NCBI RefSeq assembly: GCF_002272015.1
Contig: NZ_NPBY01000043.1
Span: forward strand, 1 to 64,000
DNA length: 64,000 nucleotides
Reading direction: 5' to 3'
From: Paenibacillus campinasensis
Lineage (GTDB): Bacteria > Bacillota > Bacilli > Paenibacillales > Paenibacillaceae
Shown here one piece after another: positions 33,910 to 43,147 of the stretch (position 1 is the first letter of the stretch; each line of letters opens with the position of its first letter). A model generated the notes under the pieces. It was not told the origin of the DNA and ran no database searches. It saw only the letters and a program-made list of their open reading frames with translations. A program made the translations under genes and the position numbers.

Positions 33910-34164
33910 TTACGCGTTGTTTTTGGCGAGTTTCACCATCAGGCGGGCGATCACGTGACGCTCTTCATCGTTGCCGACATCCCACAGTTCCTTCAGCGCA
34001 CGGTTGGAAGCGTTTTGCGGGTCGACCTTCTCGTCAAGGAAGTCGCCGATCTCATAAGCAAGCTGAGCGATCATATCCTCGCTCATCCCTGATTTTTCAG
34101 CCTGAACGACACGCTCGCCAAGAAACTTCTTCCAGGAATCAAAGTTCTTGATTACGGATGACAT
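33910..34164 (-). CDS. ymfJ: YmfJ-family protein (DUF3243)
   Basis: 84 residues, all helical, acidic (MSSVIKNFDSWKKFLGERV start; LWDVGNDEERHVIARLMVKL near the end), matching B. subtilis YmfJ. Function unknown. RBS AAGGAGG. It keeps its conserved position between ymfI and ymfK. Confidence 0.88.
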   Translation of the reverse strand: MSSVIKNFDSWKKFLGERVVQAEKSGMSEDMIAQLAYEIGDFLDEKVDPQNASNRALKELWDVGNDEERHVIARLMVKLAKNNA

Positions 34165-34268
34165 GGTTTAAATCCTCCTTTTGCATTGTGGCGATAAAGT
34201 CACAATACTAATATGTCCCCATGCCAGAGCCGTTATGAGTGGTGAAATGCACCACCCGCTCATTCCCT

Positions 34269-35039
34269 TCAGGTTACCCAGCCGCCGTTCGGGCTGATGA
34301 TTTGTCCCGTAATATATCCGGATTCAGGCAGCGCCAGAAAATACACCAGCGACGAAATTTCATCCGGCTGCGCCAGTCTCCCTGCCGGAATCTCCTCCTG
34401 CAGCAGCCGGATATCCTCCGGCTCCAGATGGTCCAGCATCGATGTATCCACCGCGCCGGGCGCCACCGCGTTGACGGTCACGCCCGACGGAGCCAGCTCC
34501 TTGGCGAGCGCCTTCGTGAAAGCGTTCACCCCGCCCTTGCTCGTTGAATACAGCACTTCACAGGAAGCGCCGGACATGCCCCATACGGACGAGACGTTGA
34601 TAATTCGGCCAAAGCGCTGGGAAACCATTCGGCCCATAAAAGTCTGGGTACACATAAACAGCCCTTTCAGGTTGATGGACATCAGTGAATCCCATTCTTC
34701 CTCCGTCACGTCCGATAACAATCCGTAATGCGATACCCCGGCGTTGTTCACCAGAATATCCGGCTCCATGCCGTGGGCCTCCAGCTTCTCCCTCATGCGC
34801 ACAATCTGCTCCTTGTCACTCAGGTCCGCGGAGACCGTCATCACCTTCGCCCCATGTGCCATGCAGCGCCGAGCGACTTCGTTGGCCGCCTCATGGGAAT
34901 TGCGGTAATGCAGGACAACATTCATGCGAACCGAGGCAAAGCGCTCGGCAATAGCTGCGCCGATCCCTCTGCTCGCTCCCGTCACCAGGACGGTCATTTC
35001 CCCGATCGGTTTCAGATCCTCTCCCATCATCTCACTCAT
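34269..35039 (-). CDS. ymfI: SDR-family reductase, EF-P 5-aminopentanone reductase (YmfI)
   Basis: 256 residues of the short-chain dehydrogenase family: TGASRGIGAAIAERF (NADP binding), NNAGVS, catalytic Ser in INVSSVWG, and YSTSKGG with catalytic Tyr/Lys. B. subtilis YmfI reduces the 5-aminopentanone group on elongation factor P to 5-aminopentanol, and the name follows from synteny with ymfF and ymfH. The start overlaps the ymfH stop by four bases (ATGA). By sequence alone it could be annotated as a FabG-like 3-oxoacyl-ACP reductase. Confidence 0.85.
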   Translation of the reverse strand: MSEMMGEDLKPIGEMTVLVTGASRGIGAAIAERFASVRMNVVLHYRNSHEAANEVARRCMAHGAKVMTVSADLSDKEQIVRMREKLEAHGMEPDILVNNAGVSHYGLLSDVTEEEWDSLMSINLKGLFMCTQTFMGRMVSQRFGRIINVSSVWGMSGASCEVLYSTSKGGVNAFTKALAKELAPSGVTVNAVAPGAVDTSMLDHLEPEDIRLLQEEIPAGRLAQPDEISSLVYFLALPESGYITGQIISPNGGWVT

Positions 35040-36319
35040 GCGGGGCTCAATACGACAGAGACGGCCATCTGCTCCCAGTCCACATGTTCGGCCAGCCGCT
35101 GGTTGACATCCTCAAGCGTAATGGATTCATAGACCGGCAGCACCTTGAACAAGTCAGCGCCTCTGAATTGATAGCGGGTAAATTCATGGGCGATATTTTC
35201 CGGGGAATTGAGCATGCGCAAATATCCGCCCATCTTTTTCTTGCGGGCCCGCTCGAAATCCGCCGCCTGGAAGCCGGCAGACTTCAGTCTGTCCACTTCC
35301 TCACGAATGCGCGAAAGCAGCAGATCCGGGTCCTTCGTATCTCCGCCTACCGCAGAAAAAGCATACTGCGGCGAGCTGTTATATTCATGGCCGAAGCTGT
35401 CGGAGATCAGATCCTCATCGTAGAGCTTCTGATACAGCTCGGTGCTGGAGCCAAACAGCAGATCAAGCATGATCTTGGTCGTCAAATCCCGCTTCAGCTG
35501 CTCCTCGCCCGTCAACCCGACCTGCTTCTCCTTGAAGCCGAACAAGCATTTCGGCAAGGATACGGCAAGACGGCTCTCCTTGCGTTTCTGGGCAACCTCC
35601 TGCGGCTCCGGTTCGAACAGCCGTTCAATGCTTCCCTGCTTCTCATAGGATTTGCGTGCCTGGTTGCTGCGAACCCATTCCATCGTTTCCTCCGGATCCA
35701 CCCCGCCGACAACAAACAGCAGCATGTTGCTCGGATGGTAGAAAGCGTTGTAGCAGGTGTACAGATCCTCCTTCGTGATCGTGCCGATCGACTCCACGGT
35801 GCCGGCGATATCGATGCGAACCGGATGTTCCTTATACAAGGCCTCTATCAGGCCGAAGTAGGCGCGCCAGTCCGGATTGTCCTGATACATGTTGATTTCC
35901 TGGCCGATGATGCCCTTTTCCTTCTCCACATTTTGATCGGTAAAATACGGGTTCTGGACAAAATCAATCAGCGTCTCCAGGTTGTCTTTAATGTTCTCCG
36001 TTGCGGAGAATAGATACACCGTCTGGTCAAAGCTCGTAAACGCATTGGCCGATGCGCCGCTCGAGGCAAACTTGGCAAAAATGTCGCCCTCCGGCTCCTC
36101 AAACATTTTATGCTCCAGAAAATGGGCAATGCCGTCAGGCACCCGCACCTCATTCTGGCCTTCTACGCGGAAGTGGTTGTCAACCGATCCGTACTTCGTG
36201 GCAAAGGTGGCATAGGTTTTCTGGAAGCCAGGCTTCGGCAGCACATATACATGCAGTCCGTTGTCCATCGCTTCATAATACAGCGTTTCCTGCAGATTGT
36301 CATAATGAATGCTTTGCAC
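35036..36319 (-). CDS. ymfH: M16-family peptidase YmfH (EF-P modification-associated)
   Basis: 427 residues, a pitrilysin-family half-molecule with the inverted zinc motif HFLEHKMFE (about residue 67) and a downstream Glu. In B. subtilis, YmfF and YmfH form a pair implicated in making the 5-aminopentanone moiety of EF-P. This is the catalytic partner. It is three bases from ymfF and overlaps ymfI, so the three are one translational unit. Confidence 0.9.
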   Translation of the reverse strand: MQSIHYDNLQETLYYEAMDNGLHVYVLPKPGFQKTYATFATKYGSVDNHFRVEGQNEVRVPDGIAHFLEHKMFEEPEGDIFAKFASSGASANAFTSFDQTVYLFSATENIKDNLETLIDFVQNPYFTDQNVEKEKGIIGQEINMYQDNPDWRAYFGLIEALYKEHPVRIDIAGTVESIGTITKEDLYTCYNAFYHPSNMLLFVVGGVDPEETMEWVRSNQARKSYEKQGSIERLFEPEPQEVAQKRKESRLAVSLPKCLFGFKEKQVGLTGEEQLKRDLTTKIMLDLLFGSSTELYQKLYDEDLISDSFGHEYNSSPQYAFSAVGGDTKDPDLLLSRIREEVDRLKSAGFQAADFERARKKKMGGYLRMLNSPENIAHEFTRYQFRGADLFKVLPVYESITLEDVNQRLAEHVDWEQMAVSVVLSPA

Positions 36320-36322
36320 CGG

Positions 36323-37603
36323 CTATTCCTCCTTTTGGCCTTTCAAGAAGTAGATCGTATCCAGCGTAAACGCTTCGGCCGCCTTCTTCACATCATCCAC
36401 GGATACCTCCGCGACCTGGGCCAGCATATCATCCGGCGAGCGCTCGCGTCCCGACAGCTGACGGTTGAAATCGTAAGCGATAATCTCAAATGCCGAATCC
36501 TGCATCTCCTTGATCACATTCCGGATCATCGCCTTCGTCTGCGACAGCTCCAGATCGGTGATCGCACCCGCTGCCATATCATCCAGCTGCTTGCGGATAA
36601 TATCGACCGCCTGATCAAAATTTTGCACCTCGATCCCCGATTGGATCGTAGCAATCCCCTTGTGTCCGTCGTAACGGGAGGAAGCGTAATAAGCGAGGCT
36701 CGCCTTCTCGCGCACGTTCACGAACAGCTTGGAATGCGGATAACCGCCAAGGATGCCGTTATACATCAGGGCAGAAACGTAGTCATCATCGCCATACGTG
36801 ATCGACCCGCGAAGACCCATGTTCAGCTTGCCCTGGTTAATGTCGAGCTGCTCGATCACGGTCTCGGCCTCGCCGGCTGCCTGCCGAATGACAGAAGGCG
36901 CGTACTCGACCTCAGCGGTCCGATTCAGCTTGAAATGCTGCTCAACAAGCGCCTTGACCTCTTCAAGCGATGTATCGCCCACTACGTACAGATCCAGAGA
37001 AGATTGCTGCAGCCAGGCCTGATACGCCTCATACAGTCCCTCCGGCGTAATTCCGTCCAGGTCTTTGCGCTCCCCGAGCGGGTGCAGGCGGTACGGCTCG
37101 TTTTTGCACATGACTTCAATACAGCGCTCTGCCGCATACCGGATTTTGTCATTGACGATGGATTCCAGCTTCTTGCGCACCGTATCCCGTTCCGTCATCA
37201 CATAGGATTTCCGAAATGCGCCGTTCTCCAGCACCGGCTGCGTGAACGCTTCTCCCAGGAAGGAAAAGGACGAAGCCAATAAACTTTCCGGACTTTGTAC
37301 AAAAGAATCATTGATCGTATCCATCCGGAAATGGACGATCTGGTAATCACCGCGTTTGTACACATCAAATCCGAAGCCCGCGCCATACAGCTGCTCCAGC
37401 CGTTCACGGAAGGCCCGCGTCTCCGGATAGGAGACGGTCCCTCTCCGCAATACAAACGGTGTGAGCGCCGTGGAGGTGACGGTATCTTCAGCCAGCGGCG
37501 TTCCGGCATACAATGAAATCGCAAATGTTTTAAAACGGCGCGTTGGCAGCACATGAATACGGATGCCTCCGGCGACGCCGTGTTCAAATTCCGCTTTTGT
37601 CAA
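36323..37603 (-). CDS. ymfF: M16-like protein YmfF (no zinc motif)
   Basis: 426 residues with the M16 fold but no HxxEH; the equivalent site reads ALTPFVLRRGT (about residues 46-56), so it cannot bind zinc and is the non-catalytic partner of YmfH. The R/Y-containing C-terminal region typical of M16 partners is retained (SLAYYASSRYDGHKG). First gene of the ymfFHI unit; ATG follows a weak RBS region (GGGAGTTATGAACCTTG). Confidence 0.9.
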   Translation of the reverse strand: MTKAEFEHGVAGGIRIHVLPTRRFKTFAISLYAGTPLAEDTVTSTALTPFVLRRGTVSYPETRAFRERLEQLYGAGFGFDVYKRGDYQIVHFRMDTINDSFVQSPESLLASSFSFLGEAFTQPVLENGAFRKSYVMTERDTVRKKLESIVNDKIRYAAERCIEVMCKNEPYRLHPLGERKDLDGITPEGLYEAYQAWLQQSSLDLYVVGDTSLEEVKALVEQHFKLNRTAEVEYAPSVIRQAAGEAETVIEQLDINQGKLNMGLRGSITYGDDDYVSALMYNGILGGYPHSKLFVNVREKASLAYYASSRYDGHKGIATIQSGIEVQNFDQAVDIIRKQLDDMAAGAITDLELSQTKAMIRNVIKEMQDSAFEIIAYDFNRQLSGRERSPDDMLAQVAEVSVDDVKKAAEAFTLDTIYFLKGQKEE

Positions 37604-37684
37604 GGTTCATAACTCCCTTAGCTCAAGGATTGGTTTTGCCATCAATTCCCTCATTCGTTAACTTTCATTCTAACCTAAGCCAAA

Positions 37685-37717
37685 GTGAAGAAGCAACCGA
37701 AGACAAGCCTCGGTTGC
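37685..37717 (-). terminator. Terminator of sleB
   Basis: GCAACCGA (37693-37700) pairs with TCGGTTGC (37710-37717); on the minus strand a TTCTTC tail follows. It is 12 bases past the sleB stop. Confidence 0.7.
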
Positions 37718-37728
37718 TCCTGATACGG

Positions 37729-38544
37729 CTACATACAGAAGATGTGCTGGCCTATCGTTTTAACCTGAGGCCGTGACCAGATCCACTTGGACGTGGCTGT
37801 TCTTGGGTTGAAGTAATAGAGGCAGCCACCCGATGGGTCCCAGCCGTCGATCGCCTGCATAACCGCTTTGCGCGCCTGGTCGTTCGGCTCCAGCCAGATC
37901 TGTCCGTCCGCCACGGCCGTAAACGCTAGCGGCTGGAAGATCACGCCGTGAATCGTGTTCGGGAATTCCGGGGATCTAACCCGGTTCAGAATGACCGCAG
38001 CGACGGCAACCTGTCCTTCAAACGGCTCTCCGCGGGCTTCGCCGTATACGGCGTTAGCCATGATCTTCAGGTCATTCTCCGATAGCCCCATCGTATTGGC
38101 AGAGCCCAGATTGCTGTTGATGTTGTCAGCGGCCTGCTCGCCGCCGCCTCCTCCGCCACCACCGCCGCCGCCTTCATGTTGCTTAGGCTCGGTCGGCTTC
38201 CAATCCTTCGTGGCATTGTACAGCCGCAGCTTCACCTTCGGACCGACAATCCCGTCAACTTTCATTCCGAACTCGGACTGAAACCATTTCACAGCTCCTT
38301 GTGTTTTGGAGCCGAACACGCTGTCGATCTTCCCATGATAGAAGCCCAAATATTTCAGACGCCCCTGCAGCTCGTAAACATCCTCACCGTAAGAACCGAA
38401 TTGCAAAATGGCATCGCTGAAGCTCGGCAACGCTTCCTGGGCGGGATACTCGCTGTCTGCCATCTTGAACCTGCCCGGAATCACCAAAGTCGCCGACACT
38501 AAAATCGCGATGGCCATCAGAAGCCAAATTTTCGAGTTTTTCAT
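37729..38544 (-). CDS. sleB: Spore cortex-lytic enzyme SleB
   Basis: 271 residues; B. subtilis SleB is about 305. An N-terminal hydrophobic signal segment (WLLMAIAILVSATLVIPG), a peptidoglycan-binding domain of the SleB type (about 50-110, LQGRLKYLGFYHGKIDSVFG), a linker containing a run of eleven glycines, then the SleB catalytic domain (about 150-270) with Glu in NAVYGEARGEPFEGQ. It is a lytic transglycosylase that degrades cortex during germination. A sigma-G-like promoter is upstream. No ypeB gene, its usual partner, is adjacent. Confidence 0.93.
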   Translation of the reverse strand: MKNSKIWLLMAIAILVSATLVIPGRFKMADSEYPAQEALPSFSDAILQFGSYGEDVYELQGRLKYLGFYHGKIDSVFGSKTQGAVKWFQSEFGMKVDGIVGPKVKLRLYNATKDWKPTEPKQHEGGGGGGGGGGGEQAADNINSNLGSANTMGLSENDLKIMANAVYGEARGEPFEGQVAVAAVILNRVRSPEFPNTIHGVIFQPLAFTAVADGQIWLEPNDQARKAVMQAIDGWDPSGGCLYYFNPRTATSKWIWSRPQVKTIGQHIFCM

Positions 38545-38589
38545 GCTGCGCTCTACCTTTCTCTTGTGGTTTAACAGGATTGCTAAGGT

Positions 38590-38619
38590 TATTATGACAA
38601 CACTGCCAGTTTCCTATGC
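38590..38619 (-). promoter_or_regulatory. Sigma-G-like promoter of sleB
   Basis: Minus-strand GCATA (38619-38615), 18-base spacer, CATAATA (38596-38590), matching the sigma-G pattern. sleB is sigma-G dependent in B. subtilis. Confidence 0.7.
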
Positions 38620-38683
38620 ACTCCTTGCCTTCACCCCGTCGCATTCATGAATGCCAACAATTGACCTCCGATTTTTATAGAAT

Positions 38684-38711
38684 AAAAAAAGCCGCTCCAC
38701 AAGGGAGCGGC
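38684..38711 (-). terminator. Terminator of the GH105 gene
   Basis: GCCGCTCC (38691-38698) pairs with GGGAGCGGC around a 4-base loop; seven T on the minus strand. Confidence 0.88.
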
Positions 38712-38872
38712 AGCGCTTACAACAACCTTTCGCCCGCGGCCGAGAAAAAGTCCGTCCGCCTGTTCACAGGCTCCATGCAGCCATGACTATCAGCCACATG
38801 GACCGCAACGTCGCCTCCACCGTATAAACAGATACACCTATAACCAGGCCACTTCTATTCGAACTACCTGGT

Positions 38873-39979
38873 CTAGCTCTCGCTGCGTCCGATCTCGACA
38901 CAGGCCATGACAAAGGCGCCGACACCGTGCAAATCATTCTCGCTGCGCGGCCGTTCTACATAGTGTTTATAATCTCCTACGCCTGTTCCTATACAAATCT
39001 CCGGCAGGACCAGGAGGCCTTTGTCATTGTTATAGACAGTCCGAAGCAGACCTTCAAAGCCTCGATTGGCCGCTTCCTTGAAGGAAGCATCGAGGCAGGA
39101 CAGCCGCGCTCCCTTAGCCAGGGCATACACAAACAGGCTGGTGCAGGACGTTTCGAGCCAGTTGTCGGGCCGATCGCCTTTGTCCAGCACCTGATACCAC
39201 AGCCCGCTCTCAGGGTCCTGGTAACGCACCAGCGAACCGGCAAGATCGCGCAGCGCCTCCTCCAGCACACCGCGGCCTTCATGGCCAGCTGGAAGCATAT
39301 CTAGAAACTCCACAAGCGACAGCGCATACCATCCGAGCGCCCTGCCCCAGAATTCCGGCGAGCGGCCGGTATCCGGATCGGCCCACGGCATCTTCTTGCT
39401 CTCATCCCAGGCATGATGGTACAGCCCCGTCTTCTCATCCCGGGTATGGGTCCGCATCAGCTTCTCCTGATACAGCACCTGCTCAAACAGCTCCGGTCGG
39501 TCATAACGCAGGCCATACTGCATCGTGTACACTCCGCCCATGTAGAGCCCATCCAGCCACATTTGGTACGGATATTTGTCCTTGTGCCAGTAGCCTCCCT
39601 CGGTCGTCCGGTTCATCGTGGACAACAGATGCAGCAGCTTGTCGGCAGCCTTTCGGTATCTGCTATCCCCGAGCGCCTCATCCAGCTCGAGCAGCAGGAG
39701 ACCGGCCTGCACCGAGTCCAGCTCGCCCCGATCGAGCAGCAAATTGCCGTGCTCGTCCACGAGATGATTCACATAGCCTTTGATATAATCCAAATATTGG
39801 TTATCACCCGCAACCTTCCACAGCTGGAACATGCCGACGAGAAATACCCCCTGATGATAATGCCAGCGTCCAGCGGGCGGCAGCTCCTCCGGAGTGTACG
39901 TTTCCATAATAGCGCGGCAAGCTTCGGCGGCCGCCGTTAACGGCGATAATTGGACCTCTTTCTGCGCTTGATTGGACAT
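38873..39979 (-). CDS. GH88/GH105 unsaturated rhamnogalacturonyl hydrolase (YteR/YesR-like)
   Basis: 368 residues forming an (alpha/alpha)6 barrel. The catalytic Asp is in MWLDGLYMGG (about residue 143); WHYHQGVFLVGM and RSPEFWGRALGWYA are conserved substrate-cleft segments. No signal peptide, so it acts in the cytoplasm, hydrating unsaturated galacturonyl oligosaccharides made by pectate/rhamnogalacturonan lyases. It is 157 bases downstream of uxaA on the same strand, placing it at the end of the galacturonate module. RBS GGGGAG. Confidence 0.92.
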   Translation of the reverse strand: MSNQAQKEVQLSPLTAAAEACRAIMETYTPEELPPAGRWHYHQGVFLVGMFQLWKVAGDNQYLDYIKGYVNHLVDEHGNLLLDRGELDSVQAGLLLLELDEALGDSRYRKAADKLLHLLSTMNRTTEGGYWHKDKYPYQMWLDGLYMGGVYTMQYGLRYDRPELFEQVLYQEKLMRTHTRDEKTGLYHHAWDESKKMPWADPDTGRSPEFWGRALGWYALSLVEFLDMLPAGHEGRGVLEEALRDLAGSLVRYQDPESGLWYQVLDKGDRPDNWLETSCTSLFVYALAKGARLSCLDASFKEAANRGFEGLLRTVYNNDKGLLVLPEICIGTGVGDYKHYVERPRSENDLHGVGAFVMACVEIGRSES

Positions 39980-40079
39980 CCCTTATCTCCCCTTTTCCAT
40001 TGGTTCAGGATTTTCGCTTCTTCGTATGATGCAGGACCTTCATTGATGCATGGTGCTCGCTGCTGATGATTCAGTGATA

Positions 40080-40105
40080 GTACACATAGCGAGGGTACAC
40101 ATAGC
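40080..40105. repeat. Direct repeat between uxaA and the GH105 gene
   Basis: GTACACATAGC occurs twice (40080-40090 and 40095-40105), start to start 15 bases. It might be a protein-binding site near a GH105 promoter; no function can be assigned. Confidence 0.4.
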
Positions 40106-40136
40106 CACAACCAGTATTTACCTTCCTACATGAACG

Positions 40137-41645
40137 CTACAGAATGACACCATCCTTGAAGATCGATATTTCCCGGAACTCATGCTTCTCGTTATTCGTT
40201 CTGCGGCTTCCCGAGGCCAGGTCAATGATATAATCGAGCAGTTCCCCCTGCACCTGGTCCATCGAGCTCCCCTCCAGCAGCACGCCGGCATTAAAGTCGA
40301 TCCAATGCGATTTCCGCGCGGCAAGCTGGGAATTGGTGGAGATTTTCACGGTCGGCACCGGACCGCCGAACGGGGTGCCTCTGCCTGTCGTAAACAGCAC
40401 CAGATGCGCGCCAGCGGCAGACAGCGCGGTTACCGATACGAGGTCGTTCCCCGGCGCTTCGATCAGATTGAGACCGGTTTTCACGGATCTTTCCCCATAT
40501 TTGAGCACGTCGGTGACGATGGCACGACCGCCTTTTTGTGTGCAGCCGAGCGATTTTTCCTCCAATGTTGTAATGCCGCCATCCTTGTTCCCCGGTGACG
40601 GATTCTCATACACTTCCTGCCCATGACGGATAAAATACTCCTTGAACCCGTTAATAAGCTGCGTAATATCCTCGAATACCTGACGGTCAGCCGCCCGCTC
40701 CATCAGAATTGTCTCCGCGCCGAACATTTCCGGCACCTCGGTTAACAGGGCGGTCCCGCCTTGCGCGGTGACGGCGTCAGCAATTCGCCCCGCGAGCGGG
40801 TTCGCTGTAATGCCTGACAGCCCATCCGAGCCGCCGCATTTAAGCCCGACCCTCAGCTTCGACAGCGGCACCTCAGTCCGTTTGAACTGCTCAGCATAGT
40901 CGACCAGTTCTTCAATAAGCTCCAGACCCGCTTCCAGCTCATCCTCGATCTCCTGCGTTCTGAGATACTTCACCCGTCCCGGAGGAACCGGGCCGATCAG
41001 CGCCTTCATCTCGTCAATCTGGTTGTTCTCACATCCGAGACCGATGATCAGCACGCCAGCCGCATTGCCATGCTTCGCCAAGGAAGCCAGCAGCTGCTGC
41101 GTATGCTGCAGATCATCCCCAAGCTGGGAGCAGCCATACGGATGCGGGAAGTGATACACCCCGTCAATGCCGCGGTCTTTAAACTGCTGATTGGCCATTC
41201 GCGCCAGCAGTTCACAGGTTTTGTTGATGCAGCCCACCGTATTTATAATCCAGATTTCGTTGCGGATGCCCGCCTCGCCATCTTCCCGAATATAGCCTTG
41301 AAAGGTCCGCCGCTCCCCAAGGGCCGGTGACACCGTCTGCGAAGAGGAGGGACGGTATTCATATTCCAGCTTGCCGGACAGGCCCGATTTCAAGTTGTGG
41401 GTATGAATCCAGCTGCCGGGTTCAATCGCCGCCGTTGCCACACCGATCGAATAGCCGAATTTGATGACATGGCTGCCCTTCTCGATCGGCCGCAGCGCCA
41501 GCTTGTGCCCTTTCGGGATGTCTTCCCGCGCCTCAAAGGCATGCTCCTTGCCATCGATGACGCAGCGCGCATGCTCGCCCGCAGCCAGAGGCTTAAGCGC
41601 AATACCAACATCATCTTTCGGATGAAGCACGATCATATCGTTCAT
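40137..41645 (-). CDS. uxaA: Altronate dehydratase
   Basis: 502 residues, full length, with the N-terminal SAF domain (LHPKDDVGIALKPLAAGE; GHKLALRPIEKGSHVIKFGY) and the large catalytic domain (GLKCGGSDGLSGITANPLAGRI; GPVPTVKISTNSQLAARK). It dehydrates D-altronate to 2-keto-3-deoxygluconate. The ATG at 41645 overlaps the uxaB stop (ATGA), so a 12-codon upstream extension in the frame is not used. Confidence 0.95.
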   Translation of the reverse strand: MNDMIVLHPKDDVGIALKPLAAGEHARCVIDGKEHAFEAREDIPKGHKLALRPIEKGSHVIKFGYSIGVATAAIEPGSWIHTHNLKSGLSGKLEYEYRPSSSQTVSPALGERRTFQGYIREDGEAGIRNEIWIINTVGCINKTCELLARMANQQFKDRGIDGVYHFPHPYGCSQLGDDLQHTQQLLASLAKHGNAAGVLIIGLGCENNQIDEMKALIGPVPPGRVKYLRTQEIEDELEAGLELIEELVDYAEQFKRTEVPLSKLRVGLKCGGSDGLSGITANPLAGRIADAVTAQGGTALLTEVPEMFGAETILMERAADRQVFEDITQLINGFKEYFIRHGQEVYENPSPGNKDGGITTLEEKSLGCTQKGGRAIVTDVLKYGERSVKTGLNLIEAPGNDLVSVTALSAAGAHLVLFTTGRGTPFGGPVPTVKISTNSQLAARKSHWIDFNAGVLLEGSSMDQVQGELLDYIIDLASGSRRTNNEKHEFREISIFKDGVIL

Positions 41646-43147
41646 CGTTCCACCAGCTCCATTTCCTGAAGATAGCCGCACACCGCTTCATGCAGTCCGG
41701 TTATGGCGTTCAGATTCTCATCCCACAGCTTCTCCGACCCGAGCAGATCGCTGGCCAGGCCGGACAGCTCCAGCTCTCCGCTGCGATAACGCGCCCAGGC
41801 GCCCTCGAACAGGGCCAGTGCTTCCTCATCATCCTTCACAGGCACGCGCTGGCCGTCCAGCCGCTGACCGAGCCACTCACCATCCCTCCGGATGACGTCG
41901 TACAAGCGGATCAATGCGGCCAGCCCTTCCGCGATGGTCGGCGGGATCACGCCATGCAGCTGAACATAACCCTTCAGGCTGGGAAGCAGACGGACTTTGA
42001 ACTTGGATATGCTGTTCATGGAAATGTCGGCCAGCTTATGGCGAATGAATGGATTCCGGAACCGTTCCCATACGGACTCGGCGTAGCCGAGCGATTCCTC
42101 TCTTGAAATCGGCACGGAAGGGACTAGCTCCTGCTCCATGGCGGCCTTCAGCTTCGGGCCCCATACCGGATGCTCCGTCACCTGCTTCACCTCGTCCACG
42201 CCGTAAATCCGTCCAATCGCGGCCATGAGTGTGTGGGTACCATTGAGCAGACGGACTTTGCGCGTCTGAAACGGTGTCAGATCATCCACCCATTGCACAT
42301 TCAGGCCAGCCTTATGAAAAGGCAGTCTTTCCCCCAGCGCTGGCTCCCCTTCAATCGCCCAGAAATGATAAGGCTCCGTCGCATTCAGCATCCGGTCCTC
42401 ATATCCCCACCTGTCATAATAAGTTTCGGCCTGCTCCGGAAATCCGGTCACGATCCGATCCACCAAGCTGTTCAAGAACCGGTTGTGATTCCTCACCCAG
42501 CTCGAAAACGACGCGGGCAGCTTCCAATCCTCGGCATGCTGAAGAACGATGCGCAGCAACTCATCGCCATTGCGCTCCAGCAGCTCGCACGGCAGGATCA
42601 GCAAGCCCTTGGCGGGATCTCCCTTGTAATGCTCATATCGCCGGTACAGCAGCAGCGCCAGCTTGCCCGGAAACGAAGCGATCGGTTCCTCCGGCTTCCA
42701 GGCAACCTGTTCATAGCGGATCCCCGCCTCCGTTGTATTGGATACAACGATCTCCAGGTCGGGACTTTCGGCAAGTCCGAGAAACTCCGCCCATGCTGAA
42801 TAAGGATCGATCATCCGGGAGAAGACGGTGATTAGTCGCTCTTCCTCGATGCGCTTCCCGCCAAGCAGGCCTCGGGTCAGCAGCGTATAGATCCCATCCT
42901 GGGATGCCAACTGTTCAAGCTTGGCCTTTCCGGAAGGCCTTGGCTGCGTAACGGCAATCCCTCCCCGAAACAGCCCTTTCCGATTGCACTCATCCACCAT
43001 CCAGTCCACAAATCCCCGCAAAAAATTGCCTTCTCCGATCTGAAGCACCTTCACCGGGTATGTCTTCAGCTCATCATATTGGCGGGCAGCGTCCGTTCCT
43101 TCAAGCGAATGACGGCCAAGCTGACTTCTTCCTGCGTCTGTCTTCAT
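41642..43147 (-). CDS. uxaB: Tagaturonate reductase
   Basis: 501 residues of the polyol/mannitol dehydrogenase family. IGEGNFLRGFVDWMVDE near the N-terminus is the NAD-binding loop, and RLLNGTHTLMAAIG with the conserved substrate residues marks UxaB/UxuB-type enzymes. It reduces D-tagaturonate to D-altronate with NADH. The start overlaps the uxaC stop by one base (TGATG). I prefer UxaB over UxuB because of the uxaA and uxaC partners. Confidence 0.93.
   Translation of the reverse strand: MKTDAGRSQLGRHSLEGTDAARQYDELKTYPVKVLQIGEGNFLRGFVDWMVDECNRKGLFRGGIAVTQPRPSGKAKLEQLASQDGIYTLLTRGLLGGKRIEEERLITVFSRMIDPYSAWAEFLGLAESPDLEIVVSNTTEAGIRYEQVAWKPEEPIASFPGKLALLLYRRYEHYKGDPAKGLLILPCELLERNGDELLRIVLQHAEDWKLPASFSSWVRNHNRFLNSLVDRIVTGFPEQAETYYDRWGYEDRMLNATEPYHFWAIEGEPALGERLPFHKAGLNVQWVDDLTPFQTRKVRLLNGTHTLMAAIGRIYGVDEVKQVTEHPVWGPKLKAAMEQELVPSVPISREESLGYAESVWERFRNPFIRHKLADISMNSISKFKVRLLPSLKGYVQLHGVIPPTIAEGLAALIRLYDVIRRDGEWLGQRLDGQRVPVKDDEEALALFEGAWARYRSGELELSGLASDLLGSEKLWDENLNAITGLHEAVCGYLQEMELVER

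Larger units (their letters stand above)
38545..38872. other. sleB upstream region
   Basis: A 328-base gap holding the sigma-G-like promoter (38590-38619) and the GH105 gene terminator (38684-38711). Nothing else is recognised at 38712-38872. Confidence 0.5.

Noticed and set aside
36323..37603. ymfF as a degraded pseudogene because the zinc motif is absent
   Set aside because: YmfF proteins generally lack HxxEH, the frame is full length, and it is tightly coupled to ymfH.
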